Shown: positions 1-11,467, numbered from the stretch's first letter. The stretch: 64,000 bases of DNA from Pseudopithomyces maydicus (GCA_026873275.1 JANTUC010000002.1:1178001-1242000); one strand, 5' to 3'. Program-made: numbers and translations. Notes: generated from the letters alone by a model not told the origin.

Positions 1-129
1 TTGCCGTTCAATTCTCCTATGGCCAGCGAGCAGCTCAGCAACAGAGACCCAGAGATGATCCATCGCCAGTTCAATCGGGTGGCGCCTATCAAAAGAAACG
101 TCAAGCAGGCAAGGGCGTTGAACGAATGA
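1..129 (+). CDS. possible 3' end of a gene cut by the left edge
   Basis: Frame 1 is open from the first base to a TGA at 127-129 and gives about 42 residues ending in a basic stretch (KRNVKQARALNE). It looks more like coding sequence than the other two frames, but one of those is also open across much of this stretch, so the frame is not certain. No domain can be recognised from so short a piece. If real, it is the last exon of a plus-strand gene lying to the left. Confidence 0.2.
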   Translation: MPFNSPMASEQLSNRDPEMIHRQFNRVAPIKRNVKQARALNE

Positions 130-774
130 GTCGACTGTGGTTTTTTTGGCGGTACTGCATCCAGGGTTGGATTTCGTGGAACGGGCTTCCTGGTTATGCC
201 TCTGGGTAGGGCAGGCAGGCTGTCTTCACTGCTGCTGGGCTCCATGGTGATGGCCTGGAACAAGTCGCAAGAGGGCGTATCTTAGGGTGGCAGGGCTTTA
301 TCCGAGGGTAAATCATGCCCGGTCCATGTTTGCAATAATCCGGGGTGCGGCGTAAGGCTGGATGTTCCTTGAAGTAGAGAACCGTAGGTATGACGTACGT
401 ATCCTGTAGCGAACGTGGCGCTCGGTCCAGGTAGCGGCGAGCATGGGTTCGTGCACGCAGACTGTCAGCGAGATGGAAAGTTAATCCTTCCCGACGACGT
501 ATTCGGTCACTCGCCCCAGAAGCATTTGAATCAAACTGATACCAGTCGGCTGATGCACGGATCGTGCACTCAACAGCAAACCCCCTCGGCAGGCCAATCG
601 CGATAATTACAATTGCCACGACGGCGCCACTAGCATTTAAGCTTATCCAGCTTTCCGGCGCCGAAGCATGCTTGTGCCCTGTCTGCACATGTTAGTTCAA
701 TGCTTTTGCTGGGTCCCATCATATTTGTACATGATCTTTCGAGCGTATCCTAGCAATGGTATGAATTACAACAT
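130..774. other. intergenic, no supported gene
   Basis: A 164-codon minus-strand frame lies at 194-688, but its translation is low in recognisable motifs and it has no intron signals, so it is not called. It probably holds the terminator of the gene to its right, which ends at 775. Confidence 0.5.
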
Positions 775-2315
775 CTAGTATTCCATCGCCTCCTCGAACA
801 AGTTCCTCAGCTGCTCTCTCTCCGCATCCAAGTTTGACATCTCCAAATTCGGGGCCAGCATCAGCACTCTCGCCTGTGGAATCGTACCCTCCACAAGCGC
901 ATCCACATGCTCCTTGCCAAAGCCCAGCTGCTTCAATCCCCTCGGCTGATCACCGAGTTTGACCAAGAATTCTGCCAGCGCTTCGCCCAATACCTCTCCC
1001 GCCGACTCTTTCTTTACGTTACTAATGTCGACACCAAACGCCTCTGCGGCCTGGAGATGCCTTTCGGGATTTGATGCACCGGTGAATCTGAATACTGCAG
1101 GGGCCGTTACGGCAACAGAGACGCCGTGCGGGATGATTTCATGCTCAACTTGGTAGCCGGCGTGCTTGTAGCCTGGATTCTGACCCGAAATGGGATACGA
1201 CATTCCGTGGCAGAGGTGAACACCCGCGTTGCCAAACCCGACACCCGCTAGCGTGGCGGCGAGAAGCATCTGAGACTGCGCCTCGTGGTCCTCAGGGTCC
1301 TTGACTGCACGGGGGAGATACTTGACCGTATCTCTGAGAGCCTGCAGTGAGAAAATATCCGAGATGGGGTTTGCACCTTGGTAGGCGGGTCTTTGAATTG
1401 GGTTCGCAGGCCGCGGTGTCCGCTCGTTGTAGGGTATAGCCGTCCACGATTCCAAAGAGTGACAAAGAACATCCAAGCCAGAAGATGCATGTACTGCGGA
1501 GGGCATCGTTCGGGTGTTCAAAGGGTCTACTATGCCCAGAGTAGGTTTCATGTTGCGATGCGCGATTCCAGTCTTTGCACGCTTTGACACGAGATCAAAG
1601 ATGGCAGTTCCAGTAGTCTCAGACCCAGTTCCAGCAGTTGTAGGTACGGCAACTAACGGATAGAGCTTTGATGGGATGGGCATGCCCTTGCCTAACGGAG
1701 CATTGACGAAGTCGAGGAAGTCAGCCTCTGCCTAGATTAGCTTTTGTTTTCCAGGTAGCATTGAAGTAAGGATGACATACCAGGGAAGGTCGTATACAAG
1801 TTCATGAGTTTCGCCGTATCGATCACACTACCACCTCCCACTGCCAGAAAGGCATCTGGTCTGTATCTCTTGCTGACTTCAATCGCGGCCTTCACACTGT
1901 CATCCTTTGGCTCCACCCTCACACCATCGTATACTTCAAATTGAATACCCTCCCTTTCTAGACCTTCCACGACCTGCTTCATCGCATCCAACTTCCTCAC
2001 GTTGCCATCTGTGACGACCATTACACGTTTCGCGCCCATGTTGGTAAAGTCCATGCCCACCTCCTTTGTGCAACCGGGACCAAATCGAATCGAAGACGCT
2101 GCCATCTCGAAAGCATATTCCTTCTGGTGCGAGACATCGAGAGGTGTGGCAAGGTGACGGCGAGCCTGGCGAATGGCGCTGGGTCCATGGTGGTGGTGCG
2201 CAGGGTTCGAGTGACAGGGACACGACGGTGGATGCGTGAATTGTACAGTACGGAGGAGATTCAGTGCGCGAACTGCCCGCGAAGGCGCTATCCGGATTGC
2301 GGGAGCTATGGACAT
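775..2315 (-). CDS. hydroxyacid-oxoacid transhydrogenase (iron-containing alcohol dehydrogenase family), probably mitochondrial
   Basis: Two exons: 2315-1781 and 1727-775, giving about 495 residues. The intron has donor GTATGT at 1780 and acceptor CTAGGCAG ending at 1728; the earlier AG at 1732 would break the frame. In the family the enzyme couples 4-hydroxybutyrate oxidation to 2-oxoglutarate reduction. The order of motifs matches the ADHFE1 type: GGGSVIDTAKLMNLYTTFP in the nucleotide fold, VAVPTTAGTGSETTG, then SGLDVLCHSLESWT, LCHGMSYPISG and EIIPHGVSVAVTAP, which carry the Asp and three His that bind iron. The first 60 residues are rich in Arg, Ser, Pro and His and read as a mitochondrial presequence. 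The next gene (ABC transporter) lies in the same direction about 500 bp upstream. The start was chosen as the ATG at 2315 that gives the presequence; an in-frame non-ATG stretch upstream was ignored. Confidence 0.93.
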
Positions 2316-2817
2316 GGTGGAAAGCTGGAATGGGGTACGATGCACCGTTCCAACAAAGCAAATGTATAGAGTTCCCAAGTCAATTGGATGGTTTTAAGTG
2401 CAAGGTGAGTTCCTGACTCTTCCTAGGGGGAGCAATGCGTGCAAATGAACAAAGAGGGGAGAGAGCGCATCATGAGTGGGAGCGGATGCGGATAATGCGG
2501 AGAAGAGCGGTGGCTTGGAGACACGGCAGCCGAGGTGGGAGCTCCATGTGGGGAAGCGCGCCTGCTTCGCGATACCGAGATCGGCACATCCGAAAGATGT
2601 CTGGTATTACATCATCACTGTCCTCACATACATGTAGACGTTTACGTTCCCAAGTTCTGAATGGGTGCGTTACATAGTGAACGGCATGATTTATAATAGC
2701 CAAATCTAGTGGAACAATATAAATTGGCGACACCTCCACCAAACCATATATACATCCATGCTTGTGTGTACATATGTACATATATACATTCGGCCACCCT
2801 CCGCGGCCACACTACAC
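2316..2817. other. intergenic
   Basis: Promoter side of the transhydrogenase gene and 3' side of the ABC transporter. It has a short AT-rich TACATATGTACATATATAC tract near 2767-2787. No gene is supported. Confidence 0.5.
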
Positions 2818-4912
2818 TCAATGCTTCCTCAAATACAAAACCACCCACCCCAACAAGCGGTAACCAAGCACAATCACTAGCATGTAGCCCACATATTTTC
2901 CCACGTCGCCCTCCTTGTAACCATACCTGCCCAATACCGCTGTCCCCTCAATCATGCACTGATCCTCCAGTCTACTGGGATACATGCAACTGCAGCTCCC
3001 TCCACAATCTCACACGCATAATTCCTCTTGCCGAACTCGTTCACCATCATTCCGCGGAAGACGTACGCCTGGTAGTCGATATAGTGGAACACGTACCGCC
3101 AAAACACATTCAGCGTCCTAGGCTCCACCATAAACCCATTAACGCACATCCAAAGGCCGTTCGCGAACGCCGTCGCCGCAAGCGCAACAACAAAGATTGG
3201 TATGAGTGAGGAGAGCAGCACAACGAGGGATTCGGCTGCGAGCAAGTCGAGAAACAGCCACATGACCCACGTCCAGAACGCCTCTGCCCCGGGGCGGAAG
3301 TTCCCAAGCCAGTATGCTACCACGCTGAAAAGAATCGCGATGATGAACAGGTAGGGTATGCCGATGAGGAAATTTGCTACCATGAAGGCCGTCGGGCCGT
3401 ATAAGCCGTTGAGTCGCTCCTTGGTGTACAAGGAGAGGTCTTCGAGGTACGCGGGGATGTACGCAACGGCCATGAAGGACATGAAAGCGCCGCCGAAGAA
3501 GATGGCGTTGGTGAAGGCGGTAATGTTGGATTGTGTGGGGGAGAGACGGAGCCAGACAGTGCCCATCATGATGGCGAGACAGACGTACATAGCTATGCGG
3601 ATACCATACGCGACGACGTCACGGTAGGACTTGATAAAGGAGCGGTGCATGAGGGTGAATGGGAGGAGGTAGGGACTCGCGGAAAGGTGCGTATGATCTA
3701 GAACTAGATGTGCGGCGGACTGTCCGCTACGGTCGATGCGTGATTGGAGGGCATAGGCTTGTTGAGAAGATTTCCATGTTTCTTGAAGAAGGCTCAGTCT
3801 GTTGGCTGCCTCGCTCTGGTCCTGGGCGAAGTCCGTGTTGACGAGCTGGATAACGTACTCGGCAGGGTTGATGTACGTGGGCATTTCGTACCCAATTCCA
3901 GCAAAATATTCACGAACTTCTGATATCGGTCCATTGTATGTCGTAATGCCGCGCGATAGGAGTAGCAACTGATCGAAGAGTTCAAATGTTGTAGTGGCTG
4001 GCTGGTGGATGGAAGCAATGACCAAAATCTGCTCATCCAATCAGCCATACATCAACACATCGACATGCGACAAACCTTGTATTTCTTCGCCGTATCTCGT
4101 ACGAAGTTGATGACCTCAAAGCTGGCCGCAGAGTCCAATCCGCTTGTAGGCTCATCCAAGAACAATATCTTCGGACTCGTTATCAATTGGCTTGCAACGC
4201 TGACTCTACGCTTCTGCCCGCCCGACACACCCTTTCGTATGGGTGTGCCAATCAATGTATCAGCCTGCTTTTGCAACCCAAATGATTCCAACAAAGAGGT
4301 TATTCGTGCAATCCTTTCTGTTTTCGACACGGATCTGATGTTGGTGGTCAGCCGTGCCCTGCTGCGCCGCATGACTGCATGTAATCCTACCTGGGGAGAG
4401 CGAGCCGGGCGGCAAAGCTCAACGTCTCGCGGACCGTGAGCGAGCCCACGAGTGCATCCTCTTGTTCGACGAAGCTGGCCAGCTTGCGGAAATCTTTCAG
4501 ATTGGACGGACTGCCGTTCACGTACGTTTGCCCTTGGACCGAAGCACCGAGGGTCGCTGCACGATGCGCAAGTACGTTGAGGAGTGTCGTTTTACCAGAA
4601 CCACTACTATGATCAGGACAAATATTGAAGTCTGCAGAGTGTCGTACCTTGGTCCCATGAGGGCTAGCAACTCGCCTGAGAAAGATGTCAATTCATATGT
4701 ACTCTCAGGGAACGGGAAGTGAACTCACCAGCCTTCACGACGCCATTGACATTGGATAAAATATTCAACGGTTGTTTCGTGCGACGGTCCTTCACTGTTA
4801 CCGCAATATTACTCCAACTGAAGCTATCCACAGAACTATTGCTGAAGAATGACTTGTCGATACTGGCATTCTTCTCGATATCAACAAGTGACGACTTGAT
4901 AGAGACAGCCAT
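2818..4912 (-). CDS. ABCG/PDR-type half ABC transporter, frame broken near the 3' end
   Basis: Five exons: 4912-4729, 4675-4648, 4603-4391, 4334-4076 and 4028 onward. Order is nucleotide-binding domain then membrane domain, as in ABCG half transporters. Walker A GPSGSGKTT is rebuilt across the second and third exons, the signature VSGGQKRRVSVASQL and Walker B ILFLDEPTSGLD follow in exon 4, the switch IASIHQP opens exon 5, and about five hydrophobic helices follow. Such proteins export lipids, pigments or toxic compounds at a cellular membrane; the substrate cannot be told. In the main frame the protein stops at 2952 (about 586 residues). The family's C-terminal C-x-C-M-Y...GTAVL-x-x-YGYK...last helix is present at 2990-2818 but one frame over, so a single-base shift near 2996-3003 separates it. 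A stop at 2818 closes that frame. Whether this is sequence error or a true truncation is open. Confidence 0.85.
2990..3003 (-). other. one-base frame anomaly in the ABC transporter
   Basis: Upstream frame reads NYACEIVEG; the conserved continuation SCSCMYPSRLEDQC begins one frame away. The junction contains short C runs (CCCTCC on the plus strand). The only GT-AG pair that would join the frames spans 26 nt, too short for a normal intron. Confidence 0.7.
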
Positions 4913-5648
4913 CTCGCAGAAAATTTTCTACGAATCAAACAATGGAAATCGAGCGCATATATAAAGACGATTGTATAAAGATATCTGCTGGGTACTATCT
5001 CTTGCAATGATGACCTCCTGGTAGGGCGTTACCCGAAGCATGGGTTTAACGAGTATGCCTTGATGGGAGAGGAGTTGGAGGAATTTTAAATCCAAGTTGC
5101 CAGACCGCGAGATTCTACCAGTGACATCTTGCTACATGGAAAACGTTGCTACGCCCCCATCGAACGGCGATGTCAGATAAGCGGCGAGCAACAAAATATA
5201 GCCCGCCTTAGGCACATGGCAGTGCTATGCGCAAGCGAGCTGTACACAGGTCGGCGATGGTGCCCACCAAGCTGAATCGGGGGATACACTCGGGGCCAGA
5301 AGTTACGCCCCAATTGGACTTTGGCTGGGAACGCCAGTGTAAGCTCGAGCTGATGTTTGTCGCTACATTAGCCGTAGTCGCAGCACAGACCCTTTACCTC
5401 GCCGATACGAAGACGCTATAAAAATAATTTAGTGCCGTCTCGGGGTTATGTTGGTGGTGGCCTGATCATATAGACCACTGGTGCACTACATATTCCGACA
5501 GATGGGATAGTGGTTCTCGTAAACTAGCCGCAGCATTCGCAAAGCTCTGAGCATGCGGGCCTTGAAGCATAGACACAACGAGTTAAATTTGAATAAATTT
5601 GATCGTTGAAGGGGTGTTTCGGGCATCCTTCTAATGAAAGTAGATTAT
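4913..5648. other. intergenic
   Basis: Upstream region of the ABC transporter and downstream region of the AlkB gene. A TATATAAAG tract at about 4958-4966 lies 50 bp from the transporter start, but on the minus strand it reads only as TTTATATA. No coding sequence is supported. Confidence 0.4.
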
Positions 5649-6995
5649 TCAGTCCCGCATTTGGCGTACGTTGACATTGATTCTCTTCTTTTCCATCCAG
5701 CCTCTCCATGCTTTGAACTCTTCATCGTCGGCATTTTCACCAGCTGGCCAATTTCTAAGATACGTTGGGCAAGTCCCTGGCACGATCTGCGGAACACCAT
5801 GCCACGCGAAGCGTGAGTTACCACTCATATATACTGCACTGCCGGATCGTAGTCGTATAGCGAGAACTTTCTCGTCTGTTGGTAGTGTAGGAGTAGCGTC
5901 ATCCACAGATCTGGTAGTTTCTGAGGATGTACCAATGATGAAAACGGCATCGCATCCAATGCTGATGCTGATCAAGCCAGTAGCGCTTGACTCAGCAACA
6001 TCACGATGGACACTCAGCGTGTCACCAGGCGAGTAGAGGTTTACAATTGCAGCCTCTGCCTTTGTTTTCGTAAACATGTTCTCTAACAGATGTTTTACGT
6101 CGGACGGGAAAGAAGGAGGCGGGGCCTCTGGATATTGTTTCGCGGTCCAGTCGTACTGGCCACCCAGTGTCATCCAGCGCATCTTCTTGTTTAACAGTTG
6201 GGACACGTTCAGTGGTTTATGCACTGCAGGGTCGATGGGCTCCGCAACTGATATGGAGGATTTAGGAGACAGTGAGAAGAATGAAGACCCCAGCGGCGGA
6301 TAAGATATATCATAATGAGTATGAATATTGGTGAGATGGGAGGGTTGCACAAGATCACGATGCAATAAGCGTGATAGAAGAGTGATCTGAATTTCGGGGG
6401 TAGGACAGAAGGTACGATGAGCAAACCTACCTGGTGTCAGGTCCTGTGCTGTGATATATAATAGGGAAAATGGAGAAGAAGGAAAAGCAAGGAACAGATG
6501 CTCTACTGGGACATGCATGCATGGTTTGGTCAGACATGCTTAACCATTGTGACGATCATGGTGTAGAAGGTTTTCCAACAATTCAAAAGCTGTCAGATGG
6601 CGCTCATGCTATCACCTACCTGGCATATCCTCGTGCTCGTAGACAGGTATCTTGGAGGTATGAGGAGCAGGCCCGGGGACTCCCTGGTCACCGCGAAATT
6701 GGCAAAAAGTAGCGGTCAATTGGTCTGGGTCCCACTCTTGGACCACGCGTAATTTGCGATCTAGATCCGAAGGAAGATGGCGTTCTACATCCAGGATCGC
6801 AGGGTCCTCATTCAGATCCTGGCTCTTCATTCTCTGGTACTTTTTGTAGGCATTTCGTATGTGTTCTGGCGGACGCTCATGAGGATCAAGCGCATGCATG
6901 CTGGGTGATGGCCAGATAGACGGTAGGGGCTCGAGAGAATGTGCAGCCCTGGAGGGGGGCAGTGTGTCGTGCGGGAGAAGTGTTTGGAGGGGCAT
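5649..6995 (-). CDS. AlkB-like Fe(II)/2-oxoglutarate dioxygenase (ALKBH1 type)
   Basis: Exon 1 is 6995-6620; exon 2 runs to a stop at 5649. The predicted role is oxidative removal of methyl groups from nucleic acid bases. The C-terminal half holds the whole active site: NLYSPGDTLSVHRDVAE (the HxD iron ligands), SRFAWHGVP (distal His) and RINVNVRQ (the R-x5-R that grips 2-oxoglutarate). Two acceptors 4 nt apart (CACCAG and GGTAG) can follow the single intron from 6619. The upstream one (exon from 6430) leaves an intact frame of about 385 residues but gives an unfamiliar PGRFAHRTFCPTPEIQ. The downstream one (exon from 6426) gives the family-like PGLLIVPSVLPP, after which the frame is lost at a run of five G on the plus strand (6396-6400). 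The gene is divergent from CDK1. Confidence 0.88.
6396..6431 (-). other. alternative acceptors plus homopolymer frame anomaly in the AlkB gene
   Basis: CAG at 6433-6431 and TAG at 6429-6427 differ by 4 nt. Use of the first offsets the apparent loss of one base in the G5 run at 6396-6400, so the frame is restored with about a dozen changed residues. Confidence 0.55.
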
Positions 6996-7338
6996 TGGAC
7001 ATTTAAACGCGGCGGGTAGTTTTGGCGCGCCCGACGCGTCCTATTTGTTTAAGCCTAGGCGCTTGGCGAGAGTGTTTACTCCAGCTTTTCGAGGACAACA
7101 CCACCGCACTGCTGAGGCCAGCTGCCAATCGCCCTACCGCCGACCCGTGCCTACTAACCAGCAGTGTTTTTTCGAGGGTCGCTCCGGAGCTTGACCCCAA
7201 GACAGCAGCTCGTGCCTTGACGTCGCTCCCTCCCCACACACCGACGCGGTTCATTCGTCCCCCGCCAGCCAGCCAATTGCCCTCGACTGCAAGCCAACTG
7301 CAACCAAGACTGCCTTGCATAAAGCCCTAACCTGCAAC
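6996..7338. promoter_or_regulatory. bidirectional promoter, AlkB gene / CDK1
   Basis: 343 bp separate the two divergent ATGs, at 6995 (-) and 7339 (+). The region is GC-rich with pyrimidine-rich stretches before the CDK1 start (CCCTCCCCACACACC, CCCCCGCCAGCC). No clear TATA element was seen on either side, which suits housekeeping genes. Confidence 0.5.
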
Positions 7339-8463
7339 ATGGAGAACTACCAGAAGATGGAGAAGATCGGTGAGGGTATGTGGGCATTCGCGTTGCGGCA
7401 TTCCAGGAGTAGCGGGCGAGAAACGCAACGCTAATCGCCATGACAGGGACCTATGGAGTCGTCTACAAGGCCCGCGATCTGTCGACCAAGGACCAGCGCA
7501 TCGTGGCGCTCAAGAAGATCCGGCTCGAGGCTGAGGACGAGGGCGTGCCGTCGACCGCCATCCGCGAGATTTCTCTGCTCAAGGAAATGAACGACAAGAA
7601 CATTGTCCGCCTCCTGAACATCGTACACGCCGACGGCCACAAGCTCTACCTGGTCTTCGAGTACCTCGACGTCGATCTGAAGAAGTACATGGAGGCACTG
7701 CCCGTGAGCCAGGGCGGCCGTGGCAAGTCGCTGCCGGACGGCTCACGCTTGGAGGTCAACCTGGGCCCGGAGATGGTCAAGAAGTTCATGACACAATTGT
7801 GCCAGGGCATCCGATATTGCCATGCTCACCGCGTGCTGCACCGAGATCTCAAGCCGCAGAACCTTCTCATCGACTCGGATGGCAACCTGAAATTGGCGGA
7901 TTTTGGCCTGGCGCGCGCTTTCGGTGTGCCCCTGCGCACCTACACGCACGAGGTACGAAACATGCTTCGCGAGGGCTGATGGTATTCTGACATGCACAGG
8001 TGGTCACGCTCTGGTACCGTGCGCCCGAGATTCTTCTCGGTGGACGACAGTACTCTACCGGCGTGGATATGTGGTCTGTCGGCTGCATTTTCGCCGAGAT
8101 GTGCACGCGAAAGCCACTGTTCCCTGGTGATTCGGAAATTGACGAGATCTTCAAGATCTTCCGGTAGGCTTCCCGCGCTCCTCTCCCGCTGTAGTCCATG
8201 TACTGACATGTATCAGTGTTCTTGGTACCCCCACCGAGATTGACTGGCCTGGCGTTACTTCCTTCCCCGACTACAAGTCCTCGTTCCCCAAGTGGAACAA
8301 GCAAGACATTGCTACGACCGTGACGACACTTGACGACTACGGACTGGATCTTCTGGATGCATTGCTCGTCTACGACCCTGCTGGTCGCATCTCGGCCAAG
8401 CAGGCAGTCTTGCACCCTTACTTCACGGGCACTATGAACGGCTACGGGAACGGCTACCACTGA
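7339..8463 (+). CDS. cdc2: cyclin-dependent kinase 1 (Cdc2 / NimX type)
   Basis: Four exons: 7339-7375, 7447-7952, 8000-8163 and 8217-8463, in total 317 residues. This is the master cell-cycle Ser/Thr kinase, which works with cyclins in the nucleus and cytosol. Visible marks are the glycine loop GEGTYGVVYKA with the inhibitory Thr-Tyr pair, the catalytic Lys in VALKKIRLE, the cyclin-binding helix EGVPSTAIREISLLKEM (exact PSTAIRE), HRDLKPQNLLI, DFGLARAFG, and the activation segment Thr in [21 protein letters not shown]. The stretch SQGGRGKSLPDG after the first lobe is the insertion usual in filamentous ascomycete Cdc2. All three introns have GT-AG ends with correct phases. The product is complete and no residue needed for catalysis is missing. 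Confidence 0.97.
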
Positions 8464-8924
8464 TTCCCGTGCCCTTCGGTGCACCACATGATGATTTACG
8501 AGTTTGAAAGATGCCGCGGATTGCTTACGAGCGATGGGCATACTTGTGTCTCGTAGGCAGACGCGGGGTTTTCTATGTGTGATGGGCAGAGAAGTGGCAC
8601 TGATCAAGCAGTATATGGCGTTAGTGGCTCATGATATCTTCCCCTTTCCCTTTGGGTCTTCAGGCATGCAAGGCAAGTTTTGGGTATACAATGAGGCTCG
8701 CGATACGGCTGTGCATAATATTAACTTTTCATGCTCTTTCCACCCTGTTCAAGATTCAAGATGCCATGTTTAGCGTTGAGATGACGCAACCAATGGTGCA
8801 GCGGCCCCACCTCAGCCCTAAGGGACGCGGGAGGGGCACCGTGTGTACCGTAAGTAGGTAGACCCTCGCCGCGCGCCACCTCTCGCCCACGGCACCCAAC
8901 CCTCCCGAGCTCGACTCCACTTCA
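8464..8924. other. intergenic (cdc2 3' / GH18 5')
   Basis: No coding sequence is supported. The last 100 bp before the GH18 start are C-rich. Confidence 0.5.
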
Positions 8925-10210
8925 ATGCCTCCTGCTGCCCCGAAGCTGCTGCCGACATCCCAGGGCCCACGCCTCGTCGTATACCACCAGACGTTTCACG
9001 ATTCTGACGGCAGCTACCACTCGCTCCTGCCGCTTCTCACCAACAACACAGGCGTCACCCATGTCATAGTTGCTGCCATTCACCTCAACGAGGGCCCGGG
9101 CAACATCACCCTGAACGACCACAAGCCGGACGACAGCCGATACGACCAGCTTTGGGGAGAGGTGAAATGGCTGCAAGGGAGCGGAGTCAAGGTCCTCGGG
9201 ATGCTGGGAGGCGCCGCCCAGGGAAGCTATGAGCGCCTCGGTGGCAGTGAAGAGAACGTAAGCTACGGAACTGCTCTGCCGTACCGTATTCTCACCAACT
9301 ACAGTTCGAAGCCTACTACAAGCCCCTTCATACCGTCATCACCGCCAACAAGCTAGACGGCCTAGACCTCGACGTTGAAGAGAAGGTGCCCCTCGACACG
9401 ATAACCCGCCTCATAGCCCGCCTACGCACAGACTTTGGCAGCAGTTTCCTTATCACAATGGCCCCTGTAGCCACCGCTCTGATTCCCGACCCAAACATAC
9501 CGCCGCATCTCCGCCCACCGCGCCCCAGGCTCGCCAGCGGGCCTTCGCCGAACCCTCTCCACCCTACATTGCCCCACCTTAGTGGCTTCAGCTATCCCGA
9601 GCTCGAATGCAGTGTGTATGGGAGGGAGATTGCATGGTACAACACGCAATTTTACTGCGGCTGGGGAGACGCCGGGTCGACGCAGTGGTACGACACCATC
9701 ATCTCTGCTGGTTGGACCCCCTCCAAGGTAGTCCTTGGGGTGGTTACCCACCCAGGTAATGGTGCTGGTCACATCCCCGTCAGCAAACTACGTGACGTAT
9801 GTGCGCGTCTTCGACAGAAGTACAAGGACGTGGGCGGGGGCTTCGGCGGTGTGATGGGCTGGGAGTACTTCAACAGCGGGGATCATGAAGAGGACATGGT
9901 GCATGTTGCATCGCTCGAGCTCAATAACGAGACGGTGCAGGCGGGGTGGGTGGCCGCGCTGGGGAGAATACTGCGGACGGAAGAGCTGCCAAGTGTGCAG
10001 ACGCCGGCGCCGCTGCTGGGCATAACGCCGGAGCAGATACGGCAGATGGTGACCAAGCTGCCGGAGGCGCGGGCGCCGTGGCCAGCTGAGACGATCGAGA
10101 AGCTTGTCGTGCTGGGCTTTTCGCAACAGGAGGCTATCGCAGCGCTGAATGCGACCGAGGGGAATGTTGAGCTCGCGGCGGGGTTCTTGTTCGAGCAGTA
10201 TCCACAGTAG
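8925..10210 (+). CDS. GH18 chitinase-like protein with C-terminal UBA domain
   Basis: Two exons: 8925-9257 and 9305-10210, giving 412 residues. The barrel starts at about residue 18 (RLVVYHQTFHD) and the GH18 catalytic motif DGLDLDVEE (D-x-x-D-x-D-x-E) opens exon 2, so the acid Glu and its Asp helpers are present. GVMGWEYFNSGD near residue 315 fits the late barrel strand with Trp. After a linker, residues about 365-410 form a UBA domain: IEKLVVLGFSQQEAIAAL then NATEGNVELAAGFLFEQ. There is no signal peptide, so the protein is probably cytosolic, where it could bind ubiquitin. A cytosolic N-glycan or chitin-oligomer role is possible, but the substrate is unknown. Neighbours do not suggest a pathway. 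Confidence 0.9.
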
Positions 10211-11467
10211 TAGGCTGTCCACGCACTGTCATGACGTTCTAAGCGGATACCCGGGTGATAGCGTGCACATGTCATGTCTCTGGCAAGGCGTTCTAATAAC
10301 AATAACCTGCTTCCACGTGCGATAGCTCGCCCACCTCACCTCATCGTCATACTTCGTTCACATGCGTTATCTAGACCCAGGGACACACTATGCAGGGGCT
10401 TCTGCACATGCCCTGCAGATTAGACAGACCGAGGACCTGGTTCCCTTCCACAACATCAGCAAAGACCAAAGCGGCTATCTCGGAACTGCCTGCACGATAA
10501 CATCTGTCACCGGTGGGCCTGCCGCGTGTAACAGTAAGCGTGGCTGGCTCATGGCGGCGCCATGAATCTAGGCGGTACGACCGTGAATCTAGGCGGTACG
10601 ACCGTGAATCTAGGCGGTACGATGGGTCTCACGCGTGGGGGTTCACCTAGGTAGATGGTAGCCGGTGAAGACGAATGCGGGTTTGCGAGATGCGATTTTA
10701 CGAGATGGGGCTGACGCGAGGGCGTATAAGGTACATATGCAGGCGGGCTGGATCGGGAAACATGGTACGAGGAGCACGATGTCTGACTTGCTGTGTACAT
10801 GGGAAGGCAATGTGTTCTCATGTAATGTAACTATATTATGTACGTGTTCCCGATTCAGAGAAAACAACAATCTAAATATAAGTAGAGGGAAAACTGCAGT
10901 TTGCATGCATTCAATACTTCGTGCTAGAGATGTTGATCGATCGGTCGATCCCAGATGAGTGTCTGTAGGACGAGCGGAAAGATGGATGCATCCTTATCAC
11001 GGCACGCTAACGAACGAGCTGCCGTATGAAAACAATGATTTTGATATGTATGAGCTGAGCCAGCATCATCAACCCTATACTAAGCCTTATACCAAGCCTT
11101 GTGCTAATGCACGTTCTATACACAAGCGCATCACACCTTGTGGGTATCCCAATAGCGCCATCCAAGAGAACAACATCATCCTGAAAAAATAGAGGTACGA
11201 GAAAATCAAAAGAATAAGGGGGGTCGCCCGAGTGGTCGGTAACCTAGTACAGAGTACGTGTGAATCGCCCATCCCTGCCATGCTATGTCATGCCATGCAA
11301 TGCGCGCGAGCAAAATGAATGAGACAGCCGCCAATGCCATATGTAGCGTGAAATTGGAAAGCAAAACTGCCACCCCCTATACAACGTGCTAGTCTATGCA
11401 ATCGTAATCTATGTCGTAACGATGAAAGATGGAAAAGTCGAAAAGAAAGAGAAAATAATGACGAAAT
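10211..11467. other. intergenic, with short tandem repeat
   Basis: About 1.26 kb between the convergent GH18 and creD genes. It holds the 21-bp tandem repeat at 10564-10622, a TCGATCGATCGGTCGATC-like GATC cluster near 10932-10950, and AT-rich sequence further right. Short frames here (for example 10959-11192) have no recognisable product. Confidence 0.5.
10564..10622. repeat. 21-bp tandem repeat, 2.8 copies
   Basis: The unit GAATCTAGGCGGTACGACCG plus T is repeated exactly at 10564 and 10585, with a partial third copy from 10606. It lies in the 3' intergenic region between two convergent genes. Confidence 0.9.

Noticed and set aside
194..688. 164-codon minus-strand frame
   Set aside because: No motif, no homology I recognise, and composition like non-coding GC-rich sequence.
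2966..3020. 26-nt intron that would repair the ABC transporter frame
   Set aside because: GTGTGA...CTGCAG joins the frames but is far below normal intron length and would remove the conserved C-x-C residues.
11218..11262. tRNA-like GTCGCCCGAGTGGTC
   Set aside because: Only the D-arm side resembles a tRNA; no anticodon or T arm follows.
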